8,998 nucleotides of DNA from Deltaproteobacteria bacterium. Lineage in GTDB: Bacteria; Myxococcota_A; UBA9160; JAFDET01. The translations under genes were made by a program, and so were the position numbers. How positions within the stretch are numbered: position 1 is the stretch's first letter; every line of letters begins with the position of its first letter. The stretch lies in assembly GCA_019310195.1 (NCBI GenBank), contig JAFDET010000174.1, positions 1 to 8,998 of the forward strand. Direction: 5' to 3'. The notes under the pieces were generated by a model. The model was given only the letters and a program-made list of their open reading frames with translations, did not search any database and was not told where the DNA came from. This document shows, piece after piece, positions 1 to 4,684 of this stretch.

Positions 1-173
1 GCCCAACGGACATGGCGCTCAGCTGCGTGGCGCAGGCCGCCGAGGCTCGCTGAGGCACCCAGGGTTGATGATGGGCCGCGCGCCGTTGCTGTCAAACTGT
101 TGTCAAAGCGCAGGTGAGAGCTCGGGGCCGGCCGTGGGACCGGCGCCAAGTGGCTGATCCGCAAGGGAATCAG
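1..173. other. non-coding left edge, no complete gene
   Basis: No convincing gene lies here. Reading frame 3 stays open from the window edge to a TGA at 51-53, giving about 16 residues that could be the tail of a gene starting to the left, but it is too short to identify. An 11-bp-spaced direct repeat sits at 90-107. A small imperfect hairpin (CTGAT at 154-158 facing ATCAG at 169-173, around a GCAA centre) lies directly beyond the 3' end of the tRNA remnant at 174-218. No U-tract follows it on the minus strand, so it is not a clear intrinsic terminator. Confidence 0.5.
90..107 (+). repeat. direct repeat TGTCAAA x2, 11 bp apart
   Basis: TGTCAAA occurs at 90-96 and again at 101-107, exactly 11 bp (about one helical turn) apart. 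It lies 67 bp beyond the 3' end of the tRNA-Thr remnant. Tandem short repeats on a one-turn period beside a tRNA end are typical of arm-type binding sites of tyrosine integrases. The repeat is seen directly; the integrase role is inference. A second TGTC pair with the same 11-bp spacing lies at 4442-4463, next to the tmRNA remnant. Confidence 0.5.
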
Positions 174-218
174 TGGAGCCGACGGCCGGACTCGAACCGC
201 TGACCTGCTGATTACGAA
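174..218 (-). other. tRNA-Thr(CGU) 3' half, probable att remnant
   Basis: Read on the minus strand, this stretch runs from a tRNA anticodon loop (TTCGTAA, anticodon CGU, threonine) through variable loop, T-loop TTCGAGT and acceptor strand CGTCGGC to an encoded CCA at 176-174. The matching 5' half is missing: upstream there is no GCCGACG acceptor strand and no D-arm, and the five bases before the anticodon loop do not pair with those after it. The T-stem also has mismatches (AGCGG against CCGGC), so it has probably drifted. A 3' half that begins at the anticodon loop is what remains at one end of an element that integrated into a tRNA-Thr gene. In the standard geometry the element would lie to the right of 218 and the old chromosomal flank to the left. 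It is not a working tRNA gene. Confidence 0.7.
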
Positions 219-275
219 GCACCCGCGGGCAGATTCCACCCGTGTCTCCTGGCGTCCAGAAGCGCATGCGGAGCA

Positions 276-301
276 AGGACGCGCGCCGACCGGCGCGTCC
301 T
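276..301 (-). terminator. hairpin downstream of the acyltransferase gene
   Basis: AGGACGCGC at 276-284 pairs perfectly with GCGCGTCCT at 293-301 (9 bp, 8-nt loop). It begins 9 bp beyond the TAG of the minus-strand acyltransferase gene. No T-run follows on the minus strand, so it resembles the U-less GC hairpins often found at gene ends in GC-rich genomes. It may terminate transcription or protect the mRNA 3' end. Confidence 0.5.
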
Positions 302-309
302 CGAGGCCG

Positions 310-1713
310 CTACGCCTGGGCCGCCTGCTTGAGGGCCTGGAAGTCGAGGGCCAGCGCCTCGACCAGGACGTGGAGATCGGGCAGCGCATCCCAGTCCGCG
401 TTCAGGCCCCAGAAGAGCCCGCCGTGGTAGCTGAAGAGGGCGATGCCCAGGGCCTGGTTCTTGAAGAGGGGCACCAGGGGGTAGGCCTCCCGCAGCGGGG
501 AGCCCAGCAGGTAGGCCTCGATCTGCGGCCCCGGCACGTTGGTGACCACCACGTTGAAGGGCCGCGAGATCGCCGTCAGCCGCGCGAACTGGGTGAAGAG
601 CCGCGTCAGGCCCCACTCGCCGATCTCCGCCATCATCTCCATTCCGCCCACCTGCCGCGACGCCTTGAGCTTCCCCATGGCCTCGACCACCTGCGCCAGA
701 CGCCGGCGCGGGTCGGGCTCGCCCAGCGGCAGGGGGGCCGCCACGGTTGCGACGCGGTTGCCGAGCTGTCCCGAGTCGTCCTCGGTGCGCAGGTTCACGG
801 GCACCAGCGCCCGGAAGTCGAGGTTGGAGACGTCCTCGTCGCGCTGGATCAGGAAGCTTCTCAGGGCGCCGGCGACGTTGGCGAGGACCACGTCGTTCAC
901 GGTGGCCCCGAGCCGGTCCTTCACTTCCTTGACGTCGTCCAGGTCGTAGCGGAGCCAGTCGAAGCGGCGATGCGGACCGATCTCGATGTTGAAGGGTGTG
1001 GCCGACGCCCGGTGCAGGGCCGCACCCAGGGTCTCGCCGATCCCCGCCACTCGCTCGCTCACCGCCGAGACGGCGCCCAGCGGATGCGCCACCGCGTCTG
1101 CCGCGGCGCCCAGGGCCGAGAGGCCCATGCCCGCGCGCCGGCGCAGCTCGCGGGCCGCCATGCCCAGCGCGCCCGGCGCGGGGCGGGGTGTCCAGGGCTT
1201 CGGCTCGGAGACGCTCGCGTCGGGGCGAGTCTGCATGGAGGCCGTCATCAGGTCGGAGGTCCCCACGCCGTCGATCATGCAGTGGTGGGTCTTCGTGATG
1301 ACGGCAAAACGGCCGTGCGCCAGGCCCTCCACCACCCAGAGCTCCCACAGCGGCCTGTTGCGGTCGAGCGGCAGCGACACCACGTGGCCGGCCAGCCGCT
1401 TCAGAAGCCGTTCGTCGCCCGGGTGGGGGAGGCTCAGGTGGCGCACGTGGTAGTGCAGGTTGAAGTGCGCGTCGTCCACCCAGACGGGGTCGCCGGTGAC
1501 CGGCATCCAGTCGAGCCGCTGCCGATAGCGCGGCGTCAGCACCGACTCGACGTACTTCGTGAAGCGCTCGATGTCGAAGCCGCCCTCCGGAAGCGCAAGC
1601 GGCCCCGGGTCGAAGATCGCGACGGCCCCTACGTGCATGGGGCAGTTCTCGTCCTCGATCTCGAGGAAGGCGGCGTCGAGCGCCGTGAGCCGTTCGTAGT
1701 GGGAGGCGGCCAT
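310..1713 (-). CDS. wax ester synthase / diacylglycerol acyltransferase (WS/DGAT family)
   Basis: A 467-residue protein matching the bacterial WS/DGAT family, which transfers an acyl group from acyl-CoA to a fatty alcohol (wax ester) or diacylglycerol (triacylglycerol), usually at the inner face of the cytoplasmic membrane. The catalytic HHxxxDG motif is intact (H143, H144, D148, G149). Other family signatures are present: LTALDAAFL near the N-terminus, PLWELWVVEG at 121-130, TVNDVVLA at 271-278, VPVNLR at 304-309 and TNVPGP at 391-396. Length is normal for the family. The frame is open much further upstream, but that part is antisense to the SDR gene and unlike the family. I chose the ATG at 1713 because homology begins there (MAASHYERLTALDAAF); its ribosome site is weak. 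It is divergent from the SDR gene across 186 bp and is followed by a hairpin at 276-301. Substrate choice (wax or triglyceride) cannot be read from sequence. Confidence 0.94.
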   Translation of the reverse strand: MAASHYERLTALDAAFLEIEDENCPMHVGAVAIFDPGPLALPEGGFDIERFTKYVESVLTPRYRQRLDWMPVTGDPVWVDDAHFNLHYHVRHLSLPHPGDERLLKRLAGHVVSLPLDRNRPLWELWVVEGLAHGRFAVITKTHHCMIDGVGTSDLMTASMQTRPDASVSEPKPWTPRPAPGALGMAARELRRRAGMGLSALGAAADAVAHPLGAVSAVSERVAGIGETLGAALHRASATPFNIEIGPHRRFDWLRYDLDDVKEVKDRLGATVNDVVLANVAGALRSFLIQRDEDVSNLDFRALVPVNLRTEDDSGQLGNRVATVAAPLPLGEPDPRRRLAQVVEAMGKLKASRQVGGMEMMAEIGEWGLTRLFTQFARLTAISRPFNVVVTNVPGPQIEAYLLGSPLREAYPLVPLFKNQALGIALFSYHGGLFWGLNADWDALPDLHVLVEALALDFQALKQAAQA

Positions 1714-1899
1714 CAAGGCAGAGTGTTCATCTCCGGGGGGCGGCGTCAACCGCGAGGCCCGATCGGCCGGATCGCGGGGCGCTGCGACGGCAAGAATTAC
1801 GAGCCCCACGCGCGCCGCCGCCAGATCCACGCGCGCTTCCCCTTCGGACCGCGGCGACCGCTGTGGTAGGGTGATCGGACCCTGCCGCGAGGCGTGGCC
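1714..1899. promoter_or_regulatory. divergent intergenic region between acyltransferase and SDR genes
   Basis: This 186-bp gap must carry the start signals of both divergent genes. On the plus strand a TAGGGT at 1867-1872 could be a weak -10 box for the SDR gene, with TTCGGA at 1843-1848 as a poor -35; neither is strong. A GAGG at 1889-1892 is the likely ribosome site of the SDR gene. I see no clear operator palindrome. Confidence 0.3.
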
Positions 1900-2604
1900 A
1901 TGGCTCGAGCCCGGGAGACCGCACTCATCACCGGCGCCTCCGGCGGCATTGGCCTGGAGCTGGCGCAGGTCTTCGCCGAGCACGGCTTCGATCTGATCGT
2001 CGTCGCGCGGCGCGAGGCCGAGCTCGAGGCACTGGCCGGGCGCTGCCGGGAGAAGCACGGCGTGCGCGTCCACGTCCTGCCCATGGATCTGCTCGTTCCG
2101 GACGCCCCGGCGAAGCTGGTCCAGCAGCTGGCGGACGCTGGCCTCGAGGTCGACATATTGGTCAACAACGCCGGGCTCATGGACGTCGGCGGCTTCGCGG
2201 ACATCGGCGAGCGCGGGCGCGGACGGATCCTGAACGTCGCTTCGACGGCCTCCTTCCAGCCCGTGCCGTCGATGGCCCTCTACGCGGCGAGCAAGGCGTT
2301 CGTGCTCTCCCTCTCCGAGTCGCTCTCCGAGGAGCTGAAGGGAACGGGCGTGACGGTCACGGTCACGAAGACCGACATGTACGAGCGCGCGCACGACCAG
2401 CACGCGGTGGCGCGGAACCTGCCCGAGCTCTTCCTTTCGGACGTCGAAGACGTGGCCCGGGAAGGCTACGAGGCGTGCGTGGCCGGCCGAGCGGTGGTCG
2501 TGCCGGGTCTTCCGAACCGGCTGCTGGCGAGCGCCGTGCAGCTCTATCCGCGCTGGCTGGTGCGCAGCATCGGCGGCCTCATCGGGCGGAGGGCTACCCG
2601 GTAG
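1900..2604 (+). CDS. short-chain dehydrogenase/reductase with missing core segments
   Basis: A 234-residue classical SDR-like protein, a family of NAD(P)-dependent oxidoreductases with a Rossmann fold. The cofactor loop TGASGGIG (11-18), NNAG (89-92) and catalytic S115, Y128 and K132 (YAASK) are all present, and VARRE at 35-39 suggests NADP(H). ATG 1900 is preferred over GTG 1894 because GAGG at 1889-1892 lies 7 bp before it. Two parts look lost in frame. NNAG is only 26 residues from the catalytic Ser, where about 50 is usual, so helix alpha-4 and its catalytic Asn are missing around residues 101-105. The Pro-Gly motif expected after the VTVT strand (151-154) is absent; the DNA there has a tandem ACGGTC that may have promoted loss. 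The frame is otherwise intact. Either it is a recently inactivated gene or a non-catalytic derivative; normal activity seems unlikely. The usual substrate (keto or acyl group on a lipid) is unknown. Confidence 0.8.
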   Translation: MARARETALITGASGGIGLELAQVFAEHGFDLIVVARREAELEALAGRCREKHGVRVHVLPMDLLVPDAPAKLVQQLADAGLEVDILVNNAGLMDVGGFADIGERGRGRILNVASTASFQPVPSMALYAASKAFVLSLSESLSEELKGTGVTVTVTKTDMYERAHDQHAVARNLPELFLSDVEDVAREGYEACVAGRAVVVPGLPNRLLASAVQLYPRWLVRSIGGLIGRRATR

Positions 2605-2637
2605 ACAGGTCCGCCCGCGGACGGTGGCAGCGCCCCG

Positions 2638-2898
2638 CTAGCCTCCCGCGGCCAGGCGGTCCACGCGGATGCGGACCGGGACCAGCAGCCCGGCAGCCAC
2701 GCGCTCCTCGCCGCGGAAGCGCGCCAGGCCGGCGTCGCGGGCCTCGGCACGCGCGCGCAGGGCGTTGCGCCAGGCGGGGGTGACGTCGATCTCCAGCGTG
2801 TTGCGGCCGGGTGCGAGAGGGCGCGTCACGTTCAGGCTCCACGGCGGGAAGGGCAGGCGGCCCGCCGGCTGCCCGTTCATACGCACCTGCGCCGCGCT
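2638..2898 (-). pseudogene. C-terminal fragment of a sugar-binding (GH2/rhamnosidase-like) domain
   Basis: About 85 residues ending at TAG 2638-2640. They contain RMNGQPAGRLPFPPW, then LNVTRPLAPGRNTLEIDVTP and a tail with GEERVAAGLLVPVRIRVD. This pattern (NGxxxG, a pro-trp strand, then PGxNTLEIxVTxxW) is that of the galactose-binding-like jelly-roll domain at the ends of glycoside hydrolases such as GH2 enzymes and alpha-L-rhamnosidases. Those proteins are many hundreds of residues long; upstream of about 2898 the frame loses all resemblance to the domain, so only the C-terminal end remains. An ATG at 2880 could start an 80-residue ORF with no obvious ribosome site. I read it as a truncated remnant with no catalytic part; family assignment is by pattern only. 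Confidence 0.55.
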
Positions 2899-3059
2899 AG
2901 TGGCGCGCGGGCCGGGTCTTCGGGGGGTAGGGGTGCGGAGATGGAGCGGCGGAGGGTGAAGAAGGCGATGGTGCCGGCGAGCGCGCCCACGGCTTCCACC
3001 GCCACGAGGAAGACCAGCCCGATTACAAGCGCGCGCCGCGCGAGGGAGCCGGGAGGCAT
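2877..3059 (-). CDS. small single-pass membrane ORF, unidentified
   Basis: A 60-residue ORF with a basic start (MPPGSLARR) followed by a strongly hydrophobic stretch of about 27 residues (10-36), then a short basic and proline-rich tail. It looks like a signal anchor or the N-terminal membrane segment of a larger protein. No Shine-Dalgarno is visible before the ATG (the upstream bases are C-rich). Its TGA (2879-2877) overlaps the ATG at 2880-2878 of the sugar-binding fragment as ATGA. This may be real coupling, or the broken start of one membrane-anchored protein whose two halves are now in different frames. I do not recognise a family. Confidence 0.3.
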   Translation of the reverse strand: MPPGSLARRALVIGLVFLVAVEAVGALAGTIAFFTLRRSISAPLPPEDPARAPLARRRCV

Positions 3060-3140
3060 GGGGGCTGCAGGGTATCGCTGAACGGCGGGCGGCGGGCGAC
3101 GTTAGCGGCGGAAGGCCGCGATCTCCCCGGGGTCCGTGGT

Positions 3141-3169
3141 CCGCTGGAGAGAGCGTCGGACTCATGATC
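3141..3169 (+). other. tRNA-Met(CAU)-like 5'/middle remnant
   Basis: The sequence reads as the distal D-arm (GCTGG...GAGC), then the anticodon arm with loop CTCATGA (anticodon CAU), closely resembling elongator tRNA-Met genes. After the anticodon loop the match stops: the 3' stem TCTTG does not complete TCGGA, and no T-arm or CCA follows. The proximal D-stem and acceptor strand are also altered. It is therefore a broken piece, not a gene. It is the mirror case of the other remnants, which keep the 3' part. Isotype is tentative. Confidence 0.4.
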
Positions 3170-3383
3170 TTGCAGAGCTGTCTGGCTGAGTCTGGTTCCC
3201 GTGGACCTGACTGTGCACCCAGGATCTGGCCCTGGGCGTCGAGCAGCTTCGCCTCGATCGCGGAGAGCCGGTGGTAGAGCAGGCCGCCCGCTCGCGTTGA
3301 TCCCGCGGGTGATCCCGGCCCCACCCGCCCGAAAACCGGCAGGCCGTGCTGAGATTCATGGCGTTCGGTGTCACTGGAGCGCG

Positions 3384-3389
3384 TAGAAT
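3384..3389 (+). promoter_or_regulatory. possible -10 box (TAGAAT)
   Basis: TAGAAT at 3384-3389 is a good match to a sigma-70 -10 hexamer (TATAAT) in GC-rich surroundings, 44 bp before the ATG at 3434. No good -35 hexamer stands at 16-18 bp upstream, so this is a weak call. Confidence 0.3.
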
Positions 3390-3420
3390 GCGGCGGCGCA
3401 TCCGAGGGGGGTGCCATCCC

Positions 3421-3426
3421 AGGAGG
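3421..3426 (+). promoter_or_regulatory. Shine-Dalgarno AGGAGG
   Basis: A perfect anti-16S match 7 bp before the ATG at 3434. It settles the start of the exported-protein gene against the longer open frame that begins at 3368, and is the strongest ribosome site in the window. Confidence 0.85.
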
Positions 3427-3433
3427 ATCCCGC

Positions 3434-4177
3434 ATGAGTCGTATCTGGATGACCGTTGCCTTGGCCTCGGCCCTGCTGATCGGGGGCGCCGGGGTGACCC
3501 AGCCGGCCTCCGCGGCTCACCACGAACCGGTGACCATGGCGATCACCGTGAACGTCAAGCCCGGCCAGATCGGGGAGTACCGCGCGCGCGTCGGCAAGCT
3601 CAACGCGATCATGAAGCGCCTCGGCGCCGCCGGCACCATGCGCATGTGGAGGCCCCAGCTCGCCGGCCCCGCCGCCGCCACCGGCAACGTGCTGGTGGGC
3701 ATCGAGTACCCCAACGCCGCGGCCTGGGCGGCAGCGCAGTCGGCGCTCCAGGGCGATGCCGAGTACAGCAAGATCATCGGCAGCCTCGACGAGATCCGCA
3801 CGATCGTCGACTCGGGGCTCTGGACCGACATCACGCCGGCCAAGGTCACGCCCGGCGTGGCGTCGGGCCCCGTGCTGGCGATCACCGGGGTGGCCGTCAA
3901 GCCGGGCAAGCTCGAGGACTACCGGAAGCGGGTCAGCGACGCGCAGGGGATGGTCGAGAGTCTCGGCATCTCGATGCGCCTGCGCATGTGGCGGGCCACG
4001 ATCGCCGGCCAGGACACAGGCTCGGTCGTGATCGGGTTCGAGTATGCCGACCTCAAGACCTTCGTCGCCGACCGTGCCAAGATGCAGGCCGATGCCGGGT
4101 GGCGGAGCTTCATCGCGGGCCTCGACGCGGTGCGCACGCTGGGCGGCACGACGCTCTACCGGGAGATCACGCCCTAG
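3434..4177 (+). CDS. exported protein with two tandem ferredoxin-like (alpha/beta-barrel-type) domains
   Basis: A 247-residue protein of unknown function. Residues 1-28 form a signal peptide (MSRIW then a hydrophobic core, likely cut after PASA or PASAA), so it acts outside the cytoplasm, probably in the periplasm. The mature part is one domain repeated: about 32-135 and 145-247. Aligned landmarks are VKPG (41-44 / 155-158), YR (49-50 / 163-164), LG (63-64 / 177-178), RMWR (70-73 / 184-187), G-E-Y (89-92 / 201-204) and a closing ITP (133-135 / 245-247). The beta-alpha-beta feel and size resemble the dimeric alpha/beta-barrel superfamily (ABM, EthD, NIPSNAP-like). A fused duplication would let one chain form the barrel two subunits normally make. 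No catalytic residue is recognised. It appears monocistronic, with its own ribosome site and a hairpin at 4193-4223. Confidence 0.88.
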   Translation: MSRIWMTVALASALLIGGAGVTQPASAAHHEPVTMAITVNVKPGQIGEYRARVGKLNAIMKRLGAAGTMRMWRPQLAGPAAATGNVLVGIEYPNAAAWAAAQSALQGDAEYSKIIGSLDEIRTIVDSGLWTDITPAKVTPGVASGPVLAITGVAVKPGKLEDYRKRVSDAQGMVESLGISMRLRMWRATIAGQDTGSVVIGFEYADLKTFVADRAKMQADAGWRSFIAGLDAVRTLGGTTLYREITP

Positions 4178-4192
4178 GGCCATCTCCAAGCG

Positions 4193-4223
4193 GGGCGGGC
4201 GCCGCGCGTAGCGGCGCCTGCCC
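4193..4223 (+). terminator. strong GC hairpin after the exported-protein gene
   Basis: A 13-bp stem (4193-4205 with 4211-4223, one G-U pair) and a 5-nt loop GCGTA, starting 15 bp after the TAG at 4175-4177. No U-tract follows (TATGCCC). It is the same style as the hairpin at 276-301 and probably marks the transcript end. Confidence 0.6.
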
Positions 4224-4364
4224 TATGCCCGGCCAGACCCGCGCCATGCCGAACGCGGCGCACCTGGGGGTACCCGTCCTAGGGTCTCGCCAGGCCGAGA
4301 TCCCCCGGCATTGGTCATGACGCGGAGGTTCTCGGACCTCGAAACCCGCTTGAATCGCCTATCC

Positions 4365-4381
4365 GCTTACGGGGCTTACGG
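4365..4381 (+). repeat. direct repeat GCTTACGG x2, 9 bp apart
   Basis: GCTTACGG at 4365-4372 and 4374-4381, separated by one G and ending 2 bp before the tmRNA-derived segment. Its position immediately at the core suggests it belonged to the attachment region of the inserted element, but this is inference. Confidence 0.45.
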
Positions 4382-4383
4382 CT

Positions 4384-4411
4384 GCGGGTTCGATTCCCGC
4401 CGGCTCCACCA
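4384..4411 (+). other. tmRNA (ssrA) 3' end remnant, probable att site
   Basis: The 28 nt hold a perfect T-stem-loop (GCGGG, loop TTCGATT, CCCGC), acceptor strand CGGCTCC, discriminator A and encoded CCA. This end matches tmRNA genes, which share it nearly unchanged across bacteria; tRNA-Ala has a similar TCCACCA end, so it is the main alternative. No partner acceptor strand (GGGGCCG type) and no tmRNA body exist upstream; a full gene of about 350 nt would have to overlap the exported-protein gene. The 3' end of ssrA is a well-known integration target for phages and islands. By standard geometry the inserted element lay to the left of 4384 and the chromosome flank to the right. Confidence 0.7.
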
Positions 4412-4441
4412 CTCCGGCCATCGCGGGATCGTCAGGCAGCC

Positions 4442-4463
4442 GGCTTGTCGGTGGCTTGTCGGT
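4442..4463 (+). repeat. tandem repeat, two 11-bp units
   Basis: GGCTTGTCGGT at 4442-4452 is repeated exactly at 4453-4463, with GG of a third unit after it. It starts 30 bp after the tmRNA remnant. Each unit carries TTGTC, and the 11-bp period equals that of the TGTCAAA pair at 90-107. Integrase arm sites are a plausible explanation. Confidence 0.55.
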
Positions 4464-4512
4464 GGAGCGGATGCGCCTTTGCAATTGACTGAAATCATTT
4501 GTCTTTCTTCCG

Positions 4513-4542
4513 GTGGTCCCTGGTTCGAATCCAGGAGGGCCC
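4513..4542 (+). other. tRNA-like T-arm and acceptor end remnant, isotype unknown
   Basis: A perfect 5-bp T-stem (CCTGG 4519-4523 with CCAGG 4531-4535) closes a canonical T-loop TTCGAAT. It is preceded by a GGTGGTC variable-loop-like stretch and followed by a possible acceptor strand AGGGCCC (4536-4542). No CCA is encoded and no matching GGGCCCT lies upstream at tRNA distance. On the opposite strand it translates to PGFEPG, a well-known artefact of tRNA ends. The anticodon region is not preserved, so the isotype cannot be named. Most likely another attachment-site copy. Confidence 0.5.
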
Positions 4543-4684
4543 GGGGTCCCTCCCCTGCAAGCCGTTGGAAATGCGAGCTTGCTCCGTCGCCGGCGATCGC
4601 TCGTGTGTCGCTGGTTGCGGACGAGGACTCGCACCAGAAGTGAGTGAGCTCGGTCGGTGCGAAGCGGGAACGACGGACCCCCGG
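4543..4684. other. non-coding gap downstream of the RND gene
   Basis: No gene is supported. An imperfect inverted repeat (GGTCGGT near 4650 with ACGGACC near 4674, one mismatch, 14-nt loop) lies just beyond the RND gene stop and could be a weak transcript-end structure. Confidence 0.3.

Larger units (their letters stand above)
3060..3433. other. non-coding stretch with tRNA-like remnant and upstream region of the exported protein gene
   Basis: No gene is supported here. It holds the tRNA-Met-like remnant at 3141-3169. On the minus strand, frame-open sequence around 3190-3300 reads as a plausible short helix (LSAIEAKLLDAQGQI) but has no start, ribosome site or recognisable family, so it could be another worn-out gene piece. 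The last 90 bp carry the probable promoter and ribosome site of the gene starting at 3434. Confidence 0.4.

Noticed and set aside
3..53. Possible C-terminal end of an integrase or other gene at the left edge
   Set aside because: Only about 16 residues are visible and none is diagnostic; the tRNA context invites an integrase guess but the sequence does not support it.
1714..2403. Upstream extension of the acyltransferase frame to a 697-residue protein
   Set aside because: The extra part is antisense to the SDR gene, has low-complexity GC-driven composition and no WS/DGAT counterpart; homology starts at ATG 1713.
3371..4189. Minus-strand open frame of 272 codons opposite the exported-protein gene
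   Set aside because: It mirrors a gene with a perfect ribosome site, signal peptide and internal repeat; its translation is His/Gly/Arg/Asp-rich filler typical of GC-rich antisense frames.
4050..4411. A complete tmRNA gene ending at 4411
   Set aside because: There is no tmRNA 5' domain or acceptor partner upstream, and the space is taken by the coding end of the exported protein and its hairpin.
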